Assembly (NCBI RefSeq): GCF_901000735.1
Contig: NC_081542.1
Location: 39,180,571-39,244,570, forward strand
Length of the DNA: 64,000 nucleotides
Source of the DNA: Corylus avellana
Taxonomy: Eukaryota; Streptophyta; Magnoliopsida; Fagales; Betulaceae
Direction: 5' to 3'
Shown here one piece after another: positions 37,101 through 50,401 of this stretch (positions are counted from its first letter, which is position 1; each line of letters begins with the position of its first letter). Position numbers and translations under genes: made by a program. The notes below the pieces were generated by a model. It was not told where the DNA came from. It did not search any database and worked only from the letters and a program-made list of their open reading frames with translations.

Positions 37101-38303
37101 AAATTATAATATGTTGTCATTGACAAAACACACAAGACAAAAAAAAATTATGCCTCCTGGGGATACGTGTAAGACAAGTCCAAGGCCATGGGCCAAGGGG
37201 GCAGGCCAGGCGTTAGGCCTGCCAGGCTGCAAATTCGGATCCAGATCTCCTTTAATTAGGAAAAAATTAAAAAAATTTCAATTGAAAAAAAATTGAAAAT
37301 TCTCCAATTGTTAATCGTGACCCTTCATTTTAAATCTAATGGTCTATAAAATCATTTAAATCTCGGTAAAACAAAAGCCACCATTTAATGCCTAGGTTAC
37401 CTACATTGAGAAAGATATATTCAAGACTATCAATAATGAAGAAATCATGAAGCGATTCCAAGGTATGAAGACTCGTCGAGGACAATTGCCTTAGTGCTAG
37501 TCGTGACAAAACAAATTGTAAGTTATATTTACATGTTTTAGAACATAATTAAAATTTTTGTTGAATTATTCACTTATTTGGCTTGTTATATTTTTGTTAA
37601 ACTTTATTTTTTGTATTCATTTAAAAAAAAAAAATAAAATTAAAAAAATTAAAAAAAAAACCATGCCCCTCGTGGACGAATTTCCTGGGTCCGCCACTGG
37701 CAGCAAATATAGTATTTTGGCACACCAATCATCATTGGGAAGAAATGTTCTACATATTATATCTGCAAAAATGTGATTACCGAGTATTCTGTTCGAAGAG
37801 CATGATCAGCTGATTGTTGTTAAATAAAAAGGTTTTGCTTTCAGCTTGAAAAGTATATGCTAGTCATACCATATCCTGTCAACACTCAAGACTTCTCAAC
37901 TTTAGTATGTTAAAGAAATACTAGAGCAGTTAAGGGCCAATAAATCAATAAGAGCAGACTATCAGCCATGATAAAAAGTACACATTTGAACTGTCAAACA
38001 AACCTTCTTTGTTAAAGGCCTTTTAGGGGGCTTGTAACTTTTCTGGGAAAGTAGGAAAAGGATGACCACCAAAAGAAGAACTTCCACAAATAAATGCCCT
38101 TCAACCAGAAGGTAAAAAGACAAAACACAGTTAAACAAACTATTATCAGCCAGAAGTGGACAAGGACACTGTTAGCTCTTAAGGTTTAAGAGGTTACCGT
38201 CAATATGCACTCCAAAAACAACAGCTCGAGCAGAAGGGGCATCTAAAGCAAAAGTCACCCAATCTAAAGTGGTATTCACTATTTTCAAAACAGCTGATGC
38301 CAT
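31190..38303 (-). CDS. LCB1: Serine palmitoyltransferase subunit LCB1
   Basis: LCB1 is the non-catalytic partner of LCB2 in the ER enzyme that condenses serine and palmitoyl-CoA, the first step of sphingolipid synthesis. Coding exons in order: 38303-38198, 38098-38004, 35729-35638, 35366-35273, 35167-35095, 34958-34826, 33437-33263, 32648-32508, 32416-32321, 32159-32018, 31592-31465 and 31360-31190. All borders are GT-AG and phases agree, giving 481 residues (Arabidopsis LCB1 about 482). It starts [15 protein letters not shown]. One membrane segment is near residues 40-57 ([14 protein letters not shown]), followed by [13 protein letters not shown]. The aminotransferase fold includes [32 protein letters not shown] (its Cys matches the human position mutated in sensory neuropathy) and [11 protein letters not shown]. 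As in other LCB1 proteins, no PLP-binding lysine motif was found. A hAT element lies in intron 2. Confidence 0.97.
36758..37707. mobile_element. hAT transposon remnant in LCB1 intron 2
   Basis: The element spans 36766-37699. Its ends are TAGGGGCGGATCCAGG and, at the far end, the complement of CAGTGGCGGACCCAGG. Perfect 8-bp target duplications GCAGCAAA flank it (36758-36765 and 37700-37707), as expected for hAT. The interior keeps the last part of a hAT transposase at 37402-37494 and otherwise has only non-coding AT-rich sequence, so it is a deletion derivative. Confidence 0.92.
37402..37494 (+). pseudogene. C-terminal end of a hAT (TTF/ZMYM-type) transposase
   Basis: The frame reads [19 protein letters not shown] followed by [11 protein letters not shown] and a stop. 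This matches the extreme C-terminus of plant TTF-type hAT transposases, just after the dimerisation domain. Nothing of the catalytic core remains. Confidence 0.75.
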
Positions 38304-39639
38304 TGCACTGGATATCTCAATTTGGGGATTTAGAGAGGCTTCAAACATCAATCAATAGGCAATGTTACTCACTTCCTGTAAGTACAATGTCTTGATACTC
38401 ATCACTGCAATAAAAGGCTTAAGAGACCTGGATCCTGCATATAGTTATGGTGATGTCCCAGTTGGTATGGTAGCAAAAAGTATTATACAATAAACATCAA
38501 AATAAGATTATAAACAGAAAAAAGATGGAAAAGTAGTAAGATGCAACTACACAGGTAGGTGACTGCATATATTGCATAATTTACATTCCTACAAAAGTAA
38601 AAATCATTTACAGGTAGAGAACCATATCTTATATCATCAAAGCAGTCACCAAGAACCAGCAAATGTTGGCAAGGGTGCCATCCAGTTAAAAACTAATTTC
38701 GAATTATTCCACTCCTTATCCGCAGTCGGTATTTCATTCCTTTATCATGAGCCAAATTGAAAACTAGAGAAGGCAAACATAGTTAAATGAATTATGATTT
38801 GTAGTACACCTCACTTGTTCTCATTGCTTTGCTTAAAGCAGGCCATCATGTGGCATGAGTCCTGCATAATTTCAGCATCTCTAGCTTTTGTATCCAATTT
38901 CCACTCGTTTTTTCATTAGTGAGTATTTTTTTTCCTTTGCATGGCTTGCGAGCGTTTTCATTTTCGCATGACTTGTAAGTGGCTCCAACATCTTTTTATG
39001 ATTTTGATTTTGTCATGCTACAAGCCCATGTCACTTCCTTTTTTTTTTTTCTTTTTTTTTTTTTCCAGTTGCACCCCCTTATTTTGTTTTTGTTTAGGCT
39101 TGCCATAGGCTCATAGCTATTTCAGAAGTGTCTTCTTTTCTTCCTTACCCCTTATTTGGTTGTAAGAAGTTTCAACATTTCTTTTCTTCAACAAATAAAT
39201 TTCTGTGCCGTTATTTTTCCTTCCAACTTTCTTTTTACAATCACCATCTCCTTATACTAACTTCTTTTTGTTTTTTTTTTTTGTACGTTAATTGCAATGG
39301 ATCATAATCAAATTTGTAACCATAAAAGGCAGTTGACATTCATGGGAATGAACTTTGGAATGGACCATACTCTACTTCACCCAAGAAAAGGGAAGATGCC
39401 ATTGAACCAGTGCCACTTACAACAATACCCAAAACGATTAGCAACTTAAGGAAACAGCCACTAGAACTCTCCAAGATGATAGCCCCCTATTGCATAAAGT
39501 TCACTTCCAGACTCCTTGAATCTAAGAACCTAAAATTAGCCAACTCATTCTTTTTTTTTCGACTTGTGATTCCATAACAATCTCCATTCATCTTGATACA
39601 AACTTCAGCCCACTCATAATAACTGAAGAACCAAACTTT

Positions 39640-39850
39640 GTAATCACATGAGATAAATCAAAATCAAGGTCTTTCAATGACTCCCAAAGCATAGTGAGAA
39701 TTCCCACCATCACTACATTTCTCTCGCTGATCAGCTTCAAGTAAGACAGTTCAATGTTCCCAAATGATCGCTAAGGAAACCGCCAATCCCTAATCACCCT
39801 GGGTTACTTATAAAGCAACCATCAAAGTGAAGTTTCAGAGGGACGAAAGT
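39640..39850 (-). pseudogene. Possible RNase H remnant of a LINE
   Basis: On the minus strand, within the long 5'UTR intron of LCB1, one frame reads LHFDGCFISNPG, a stop, then LGIGGFLSDHLGT. This resembles the first strands of the RVT_3 RNase H domain (NFDG...GNPGPAGIGGVLRD). It is heavily decayed and no reverse transcriptase part was recognised nearby. Confidence 0.45.
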
Positions 39851-40367
39851 TTCCAACTGGTCCCTCTCACCCTGGGCAGAACAAGGTGAAAGATTTACCA
39901 GAGATGAAAGCCACAGAAACATCTGTGGAATCCTTAATTTTATTAGCACCAGGATGCACCAACAAATATCGTCATCCCAACATTGACCTTACACCTAGAA
40001 TATTTTCCTCATGAAATTCAAGCATTTCTGAGAAAAGACGATGAAACAGAATTACATATAAAACAGAAATCCATACATATATAACAATGTTGTCAAGAAC
40101 AAGGCCATGTCCAGTAACCCTTAATCTCAAATCACGTTAATGAAGATACAAATTCTCGATCCACCATCCTCTTCACATGTCTATTTTTGTGACTCAACCA
40201 CAACAATTTTGGGTACAAGTAAGCCTCTAACAAGATTTTCCATCATCCTAAGCAATTAAAACATATGTACAGCATGGTCAAACATAAAAACCGATTGAAC
40301 TCAGATTCAGATAAAGGAGCTGAATCGGACTGACTATACTAAACAAATCCAAAGAGATATGAAATAC

Positions 40368-40485
40368 CTGAATGGGACGAAGATGGAGAAGATGAGAAAA
40401 GCCAGTCCTTTCCCCGAAATTGGATTATAAGAGATATTGAAAGCTGGGAGAGAGTGCCTGATTGAGCTCAGAGCTGAGAGTAAGG
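40368..40485 (-). promoter_or_regulatory. Probable 5'UTR exon and transcription start region of LCB1
   Basis: A minus-strand donor CATTCAG|GTATTTC at 40367-40368 could join the acceptor ATATCCAG|TGCA at 38307-38308, four bases before the LCB1 start codon. This leaves a 2-kb 5'UTR intron. The purine/pyrimidine composition (CTTTTCTCATCTTCTCCATC) fits a plant leader. The transcription start is not determined. Confidence 0.55.
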
Positions 40486-40529
40486 TAATTTTATTTTATT
40501 TTTGTTGTAGGTAATTTTATTTTGGTGAA

Positions 40530-40846
40530 GCTCCTAATGCAGGATTCGGATTTCTCGGAATTCTCAGTGGAATTTTAGTTTTTGAAATTTCAGATTCAAA
40601 TTATTCATTTTTATTCAAGAGCTATTATCCAAATAATAATAAATTTTTAATGATATGTAACGTGTTTCACTATTAATAAAATAATAATAAATTTTTAATA
40701 TATTATTAAAAATTTATTATTATTTTATTAATAGTAAAACACGTAGCAAGATAATGACTCTTAGATAAAAATAAATGGTTTGGACTTAAAATTTTAGAAA
40801 CTAGAATTCCCCTAAGAATTCCAAGGGATCCGGATCCGCTCCTAAT
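40530..40846. mobile_element. Mutator-like foldback MITE upstream of LCB1
   Basis: This element is almost entirely two inverted arms of about 150 bases (40539-40837). Ends are GGATTCGGATTTCTCGGAATTC and the complement of a matching GGATCCGGATCCCTTGG. Near the centre the arms are nearly perfect (ACGTGTTT...ACTATTAATAAAATAATAA). Perfect 9-bp direct repeats GCTCCTAAT flank it (40530-40538 and 40838-40846), as for Mutator-like elements. It lies about 50 bp upstream of the inferred LCB1 leader, so it may be part of the promoter. Confidence 0.88.
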
Positions 40847-42214
40847 AATGCTCTAAATGTCAATTTAGTATTTATATTTTCAATTTAAATAATTAAACCC
40901 TCATAATATATGATACTTTTTTATAAAACTGTAAGGAAATTAATCACAAAATACACATGCGTATATATATATATATATACTTTATATCTAACTTGATTTC
41001 TCATAATTTGTGTCTATTCCAAGTCATTAAAATAGTTGTACTCATTTGTACCCATGAGGGACTTCTCACTTCCTAATTCCTAATTTCCCTTATCTGAGGT
41101 CCCCCAAGCCCCCAAGGGATATAATTAATAAGCTTGATTTCTTACATTTGTTGAATTCTGACCATTGCAGTGGACAGGTGCCTCCACAGTTTACTGTAAC
41201 ATCCAACTCTCCTACAACAAAGAATTAATGTGGGGGCACATTTGGGAGGTCTAGAGATACTTGCCCTGAAGCCTGAAAAGACTTCCCTTTCTCAAATTCT
41301 TTGAAGTCATGTACTACTTGTTCATTATGGTGGACTAGATATTTGGTTTAAATGCCTCTTTTAGAACCATTATGGATTTGGATCCCCTCTAATTTTTAAG
41401 GAATTCGAGTTTTTCAAATATTTAAATCTGGTCATCTATTATATCTAAAGGTAAAAAAAAAAAATACCACGTTTTTTGGTCTTATTAAGGAACCAAAATA
41501 TCTAGTTTTCTTACCAAAATAATAATAATAATAATAAAAACCAAAAAAAAAAAAAAAAACAACAACAACAACACACAAATGGTCGTTTTACTCTGCCTTC
41601 TTCTTCCTCACGCACAACGCTGTTTCTGCAGAAAAAATTCTAAAAAAAAAAAAAATTGAAAATGAGTATTGCACAATCCTCTTATTGAAAAAGCTGAATA
41701 TACGTACGTTTGTTCAAGTGTCGTCCAGCTTCAAATTTGGTAAGTTCTTGTTCACTTAGCCCTACGAATGATTTTGAACTTACTTTTTCATTTGAGCAAA
41801 CATACGTATTTAACTTCTTTTTTTTTTTTTTTTAAGAAGAGGATTGTGTAATACTGGTTTTCATATTTTTACGCTGATTGGTGACATTGTTTCGTGTGAC
41901 ATAAGATGCAGCTGAAGTCTCCTCTCTTTCTTTCCTTTCATTTTCGTGTATCACCAAGCTTTTCTTTTGTATTCTTTACTTCTCTAAACTTATTGTCAAA
42001 ACTTTCTTTTTGGTTATAAATAGAAAGAACTACTCTGCTTTTGTTGATAAGTTAACCAAACAGAGACTTCTCAAAATCTTTCAGTTCCGGCTTGTTACTC
42101 ATTTTGAAATGGTATACTGGCTATGCTACTCTTGGCTGACGCTTATTTTGTTTTTTTCCCTCATAAGTTGGTAGTCATTTCTGCTTGTTACTCCTTTTAC
42201 TAGGCAGTTAATGT
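40847..42214. other. AT-rich spacer
   Basis: This contains (AT)n near 40963, (AATA)n and A-runs near 41519-41560 and poly(T) near 41818. No gene or element is recognised. Confidence 0.55.
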
Positions 42215-42437
42215 TAAGGGTACGTTTGAAATTGTGTTGGGAAATAAAGTTTTTAAAATGAAAAAGAGTTTTTTGAGAAAAAAAAAAAAGAAATCAATTT
42301 TAAATTTTTTTTCAAAAATGTGTTTTGACCATTTTCAGAGTAAAAAAGTCAAAGAAATACATTTGAAATTTTTTTTACCAAACATGTTATCTTTTTATTT
42401 GGCACAGCTTTCTAACACAATCTCAAACAAGGTCTAA
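42215..42437. mobile_element. Tourist/Harbinger-type MITE (family B)
   Basis: The element 42218-42434 has ends GGGTACGTTTGAAATTGTGTT and, in complement, GACCTTGTTTGAGATTGTGTT. It is flanked by TAA on both sides, the target duplication of PIF/Harbinger elements. A relative lies at 60955-61184. The small reading frame inside is accidental. Confidence 0.8.
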
Positions 42438-42472
42438 ATAAATGATCTTTGGAATTGTAAACCCTATAATTC

Positions 42473-42803
42473 TAAGGGTCCGTTTGGGTTTGCAATTTCA
42501 AAAAGTACGATAACGTGAATTTTAAAGACACAATTAAGTGTTCGAAAAAATCATGGTTTGACCTTTACAATTGCAATTTACCCTTTAAAATTCTGCGTTT
42601 AAAAAAAAAAAAATTTTCTTACATGCAATTTGAAAACGTAGATTTTCTAAGTTTTCAAATCGCAATTTTTTAAAAAAAACGTAGATTTTCTACGTTTTCA
42701 AATCGCAATTTTTTTAAAATGCAATTTCAAATAATTTATTTTTTGCGATTTTATTTAAAATCACATCTTTTTATTTATAAAATTATAATGAAACTCACCC
42801 TAA
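42473..42803. mobile_element. Tourist/Harbinger-type MITE (family A)
   Basis: The element 42476-42800 (325 bp) begins GGGTCCGTTTGGGTTTGC and ends ...GAAACTCACCC, with TAA on both sides. Internal repeats of TTTTCAAATCGCAATTTTTT occur. It is related to 51881-52197 and to the partial copy at 30163. Confidence 0.72.
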
Positions 42804-43106
42804 AAAAATTACCGAGACCTCCTTTCATTTGAACATGCCAAATCTTGGCTACTTCCTCTAGATTAGGTAGAGGGTACTTCTCTGCAGGAAGGCACACGGA
42901 CACACACCCCACCCATGGCTGCAAGTAAGCAAGCCAACAAAATGCATCATTTCTGATCACACTTTACAAATATTGAAACTTTATTGAAAGATAGGTTGCA
43001 TAATGCAATTTGTAGGTTTATCCAAATTACTTAATATTGATTATCCACATCTAGGAGTAGTAATATTTAATATATATGGAGCAGCCATGCACCATTCTCC
43101 TTAATT

Positions 43107-45025
<1,919 letters not shown>

Positions 45026-45429
45026 GGTATACAAATCTTAGTGAGTGTAGAGGTGAGTTTTGAAGAATTCCAAAATGGGGCATAAGATTTATATACAAGG
45101 ATTGTTGCAATTTGTCATTTTCTTGAGAATGCTAGAGAGAGACTTACATGCCATACTAGCTACGTGCCTTTAAGGATGTTTTGAATTATGTCAACATCTT
45201 TCCTCTACTGGCCATATAATCACAAAGGCCCATGTAAACAACATTTTCATATAAAGGATATCATCTTAATTTTGTGGTTTTGGATGGATGCATTTGTATT
45301 AAATTATAATATTTTTCTACTAGTGTGAATGGGTTTTTCTATCATAATATTCATTCATTGCCGTGAATGGCTCTTTAATTAGAAAGTAACTAAATTAAAC
45401 TCAGAAGAAAAAGGTAACTAAAAGAAGTG

Positions 45430-45617
45430 ACACAATTTGAGTAATTCTAGAAGTCTCTTTTGTGTCACTCTTGTGTCCCAAAAAAATGAGGTTGCTTTTA
45501 AAATCACAATTTGATCAAAATCTAATAGTGATTAATTACAAGGCCAATAGTAATTTTAAGAGTCACATCATCCTTAGATGGACACAAGAGGGACTTGTAA
45601 CATTACTCAACACAATT
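45430..45617. mobile_element. hAT-type MITE, 172 bp
   Basis: The element 45438-45609 has ends TGAGTAATTCTAGAAGTC and, in complement, TGAGTAATGTTACAAGTC. Perfect 8-bp duplications ACACAATT flank it (45430-45437 and 45610-45617). It lies upstream of the protease pseudogene. Relatives occur at 52198 and 55424. Confidence 0.88.
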
Positions 45618-45636
45618 AGCTAATTTGGTTTAATTA

Positions 45637-45679
<43 letters not shown>

Positions 45680-45683
<4 letters not shown>

Positions 45684-46512
45684 GTGAAATTAAATGGATG
45701 GTGCAAAAATTCTTATTGATGCTAAATAATATTAATCCGAACAATTAACAATAAGATAAGTAGAATACAATAAATAAATAAAAAATAGAGCAAGGAAAAA
45801 TCTCACAAAGCTATAGAATCACGCAAGAACGTTGTCCTTAAAGGTTGATTTCGTGCCTCCCGGAGTGTATAACTCGGTGCGATTGGATCTCTTGACACGC
45901 AACTTCCCAAGATTAGACAATAGTGTCTACTTTCGTTAAGGATGCACTTCCAAGTAACGAGGATCAAATGAACAACCCTTCGATCAAAGAAGATGAGGGA
46001 CAAACTCACACCAAAAAGAAAAGGAAGACCAAAAAATAGCTCAATGGCTTATGAAAAGAAAATTTGTTGGAAAAATAGAATATAGGTTTAGATGCTGTAC
46101 GATCCTTTTCTTTTGGAGCCAAAGAAGTGAGTCCTTGATGCTGGTAGGTGGGCTCAATTTATAAAAAAATTGAGCTCATTGCTTTTACTAAAGACCATTA
46201 ATAGCCAACAGTAAAAAAGCAATGCAAGATGAAATTTTCCTCTTAAAGCCTATGAATAAATGACAAACCGTTAAAATCAAAACTCATGAAGGTGACTTAA
46301 TGACAAATGGCTAGAAAATGTAAGATGAAATATTTTTCATAAAACTCATGAATAAATAATGAAGATAATCTAATGACAAACGGTCGAACCATAGATTCAG
46401 TTTTTTCCTCATAAAACTCATAAAGAAGACTTGATGTCAAACGGTCAAGAGGAAAAAAAAAAAAAAAAAAAGGCAATGAGAAATAATGACCAATGCTTGT
46501 AACATCACAACA
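45680..46512 (-). repeat. 3' LTR of the Copia element
   Basis: This 833-bp LTR starts directly at the end of a (GT)n microsatellite (45650-45679). It has an 18-base A-run near 46453 that is shorter in the other LTR. Confidence 0.93.
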
Positions 46513-46523
46513 ATCCCCCACAT

Positions 46524-47096
46524 GTTACAAACACAAGAGTAAAAGGAGATTGAAAGCATGCATCGATGTGGTATCTGAAAGTTTTAACCACACCTAGGAT
46601 AAATAAGTAGAAACTTAATAAATTGTGGTAGAGTTAGACTCTTTTAACCAAATCCATAAGTTGAGCAAACTTATCACCCACATAATTTTCTCTAAAAGAA
46701 AAAAAAAAATTGGGTTGTTCTGCGGGTTGGCGCCTTATATAGGCCATGCGCCCCTAGGTTTCATGATTGCTCTAGAGACATACCAAAGTCTCATAGGAAG
46801 CGGCACCACCTCCACACTCATATAGGTGATATCCATCAAGAGTGTGTGCAAGTAACACCCCATCCCAACAGGTAGGGACTATGGAACCATTAAGAGTTTT
46901 AAACTCATCATTAATCACCCTGTGTCTTTGTACTGTCTTACAGCATAGGGATGGACTCATCAATAATCTTCTCAACAAGATAGTGAAATAACATAGAATG
47001 ACAGTACCAAACCATGATCACTTGTGACTTTGTTTCCCATTAAACCTCATTCATGAGATCTCCAATCACAGAGGTTGGATATCTATCACAATGTCA
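46524..47096 (-). other. 3' untranslated interior of the Copia element
   Basis: This lies between the RNase H stop and the polypurine tract. It has no domain. GGCGCATGGCCTATATAAGGC on the minus strand (46729-46749) is the usual kind of sequence before the 3' LTR in this family. Confidence 0.6.
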
Positions 47097-48165
47097 TCAT
47101 TTGGGTATCAGTCCTATCCCCTTCGACATTTCACTCACTAGCCTTCTTGCTAGTGGCTTGGTCAAAGGATCTGCGAAATTCCTTTCTGACTTCACAAAGT
47201 CCATGGACATTACACTGGTCTCAATAAGCTGCTTCACAATATTGTGCCTTAATCGGATATGTCGACTTTTCCCATTATAGATCTTGCTTTTAGCTCAAGC
47301 TATGGCAGGCTGGCAATCACAATAAATACAAACAGGTGGAACTGGGTTAGCATATAAAGGCAAATCAATCAATAAGCTTCTTAGCCATTCAGCTTCAGTT
47401 CCAACCTTCTCCAAGGCAACTAATTCTGCCTCCATTGTAGATCTTGCTATGCAAGTTTGTTTTGAGGACTTCCAAGATATAGCTCCTCCTGCTAATGTGA
47501 ACACATAGCCATTGGTAGGTTTTAACTCATCTGAATCAGAAATCCAGTTAGCATCACAATACCCTTCTAATATAGCAAGAAAACCACAATATGACAAACC
47601 ATAATTAATTGTGTCCTTTAAATATCTCAACAATCTATAAATTGCATCTCAATGCTTAACACTAGGATTATGAGTATATCTACTTAATCTACCAACAGCA
47701 TATGTAATATCAGGGCGTGTACAATTTGTCAAGAACATTAAACTACCAATGATTTGTGAATATTTCTCTTGTAAAACACTATTACCGTAATTCTTAACCA
47801 AGTGTATTTTAGAATCATATGGTGTAGACATAGGTGAATAATCAAAGTGCTCAAATCTTTTTAGCATCTTTTCAACATAATGTGACTGAGACAAAGTAAT
47901 ACAATTATTATCTCTAAAAACTTTAATGCCCAATATAACATTAGCTTCACCCATGTCTTTCATATCAAAATTAGATGAAAGAAATCTTTTAGCTTCATGC
48001 ACAACATTAATGTTGGTTCAAAAAATAAGCAAATCATCAACATATAAACAAATAATGACACCTTCATTATTACTTTTTTTTTTTACTAAACTTGCTATAA
48101 ATGCATTTATCTCCACCATTAATAGAATAAGCATTAGACAACATCACTTTGTCAAATTTTTCATG
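47097..48165 (-). pseudogene. Reverse transcriptase C-part and RNase H of the Copia element
   Basis: This holds the YVDD catalytic box of reverse transcriptase (48033-48044), LGIKVFRD, the YSQIIGSLMFLTNCTRPDI region and RNase H with [26 protein letters not shown] and SRHIRLRHN. It ends at stop 47097-47099. Disruptions are a stop at 48018-48020, another near 47646-47648, another near 47294, and an A-run frame change near 48078. The order of domains is normal for Copia pol. Confidence 0.92.
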
Positions 48166-49353
48166 TCATTGTTTAGGAGCTTGTTTTAATCCGTACAAAG
48201 ATTTCACAAATTTACAAAATTTGTGTTCTTGACCGGGTATTACAAGTCCCTCGGGTTGCTCCGTATAAATTTCTTCTTCTAAATCACCATTTAAAAAGGT
48301 AGTCTTAACATCCATTTGATGTATCACAAGTTTATAAATAGAAGCAATAGCAAATAATATTCTAATAGATGCAATTCTAGTAATCGGAAAATAAGTGTCA
48401 AAATAATCAATATTTTGTTTTTGCTTGTAGCCTTTAGCCACCAAGCGCGCCTTGTATTTATCTATTGTACCATTTGGTTTGAATTTCTTCTTGAACACCC
48501 ACTTACAACCAATTGGTTTGGTCTTAAGAGGTAACTCAACAAGTTCCCATGTATGGTTAGATATAATTGAATCTAATTCATTATTAATAGCTTCTAACCA
48601 AAAAGGTGTATCAATAGATTTGATTGCTTCATTATAACATGTTGGATCATCATTAACAATATAAGCAATAAAATCATTACCGAAATTCCTTTCCGTTCTA
48701 GCTTGCTTGCTTCTCCTCAATTCTTGCACATCATCAACAATTTCATTAGAAGTAAAAGAAGGTTCATGCAATAATTTTTCCTTATTTTTCAAAGGAAACA
48801 CATTCTCAAAGAAAATAGCATTTTCAGATTCAATAATAGTATTGTAATCTAAATCACCACTCGTAATAACAAAAAATCTATAATGTGAACTATTGCAAGC
48901 ATAACCAATAAAAATACAATCACAAGTTCTCGAGCCAAGTTTCCTCTTTTTAGACTCGGGTAGCATAACCTTTGCCAAACACCCCCACACTTTGAGGTAT
49001 TTTAAACTAGGCTTATGACCTTCCCAAAGTTCGTAAGGAGTTTTACCGGTTTTCTTATGAGGCACTTTATTCTGAATGTGACAAGCCGAAAGAATGGCTT
49101 CCCCCCATATGTTAATGGGTAGCCCGGAACTAACAAGCATAGCATTCATCATTTCTTTCAAAGTTCTATTCTTTCTTTCAGCTATTCCATTAGATACCTG
49201 TGAATAAGGAGGTGTAACTTCATGTATTACGCCATTTTGTTCACAAAATTCCTTAAAAGGATTAGACTCATATTCACCACCTCTATCGGTCCTTAGTCTT
49301 TTAATCATTTTATTCTTTTGATTTTCAATTTCAATTTTGTATTTTATGAACAT
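48166..49353 (-). pseudogene. Integrase and reverse transcriptase N-part of the Copia element
   Basis: This 395-codon open stretch contains the integrase core (KRLRTDRGGEYESNPF and VSNGIAERKNRTLKEM, holding catalytic Asp and Glu), the C-terminal integrase region (TPYELWEGHKPSLKYLKVWG) and the Copia reverse transcriptase start (TWELVELP, IGCKWVFKKKF, KARLVAKGYKQ, QMDVKTTFLNGDLEEEIY, SLYGLKQAPKQ). It ends at a stop where a conserved Trp normally stands. The upstream part of the integrase (49354-49484) is in another frame. Confidence 0.94.
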
Positions 49354-49484
49354 TTATAAGGCTTCATCTTTGGATCATAATAAATAAAGTTTAGTAAATC
49401 TAGAGTAATCATCAACAAATATCACATAATATTTTTTACCACATCTAGTCATTATGTGCTATAAATCACCCAAATCATTATGTA

Positions 49485-50239
49485 TTAAGCCAAGAAGTTC
49501 AGTTTCTCTTGTAATAGATTTACAAGGTTTTTTTTAGTGATTTTAGTCTCAGCACATACTTCATATTTATCCATATTGGTTTCATTTAGTGAATTAATAA
49601 TTCTGGATTCTTTCATTTTCTTGATGTACTCAAGATTTACATGTCCAAGTCTGTCATGCCAAATATTAATAGAATCAACCAAGTAAGCACAAGAAGATGA
49701 ATTTTCATTAATAATATTAGCAACATTTAATACAAAAAGACCTTGATCTTCATAGCCTTTACCAACAAACGCATCATGTTTAGTTAAGGTAACAATGCCA
49801 CCATCAAATAAAACCTTATGTCCTGCCTTACCAAGCAAGTGTATCGAAACAAGATTGTGTCAGAAATGAGGAACATGCAAAACATCGGAGAGTGAAAGGG
49901 TTTTACCCGAAGTTAGCTTGGAGAGAGCTTTCCCTTTGCTTACCATAGGCACAGATCTATTGTCTCCAACAATTACCCTCTTAGTATTTTCCTTAATTGG
50001 TGTGTAGGAGGATAAATCTTCTTTTTTTCACAAATGTGCCTAGTAGATGTGGAATCAATCACCCATCCTTTTACTTCCATAGTCATGTTACCTTCGAATA
50101 CAATAGTTGCAATGATCTCTTCCACTTCCGTCACATTTGCCTTGTTTTTTGATATCGATCCTTTGTAGTTGTTGGTAGTCCTTTGCTTATATACCGTTCC
50201 ATAATGACCTGCTTTGCCACAAACAAAACAATTGACCAT
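49485..50239 (-). pseudogene. Zinc knuckle, protease and pre-integrase of the Copia element
   Basis: 50239-49973 has CFVCGKAGHYGTVY, a CCHC knuckle whose last Cys is changed, then WVIDSTSTRHIC, where the protease DSG motif has become DST. 49838-49485 is the GAG-pre-integrase domain with IWHDRLGHVNLEYIKKM. The two are separated by stops. Loss of the protease glycine and the knuckle cysteine shows decay. Confidence 0.88.
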
Positions 50240-50401
50240 TTTCTTTTGTATTAGAGAATGAGATGTGTTGAATCTTTCCTTATTATTCCAAGGTTTTCCT
50301 TTGGGCCTATGGTCAAATTTCTTGTAGTGTTGTGGAGGCTTACTAGATCTCTCTTCTACTAAATTAGCTTTGTAAATAATTTTCTTAGCTTTGTTAACCT
50401 T

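Noticed and set aside
42234..42437. 67-codon Lys/Phe-rich frame
   Set aside because: It is the body of a MITE.
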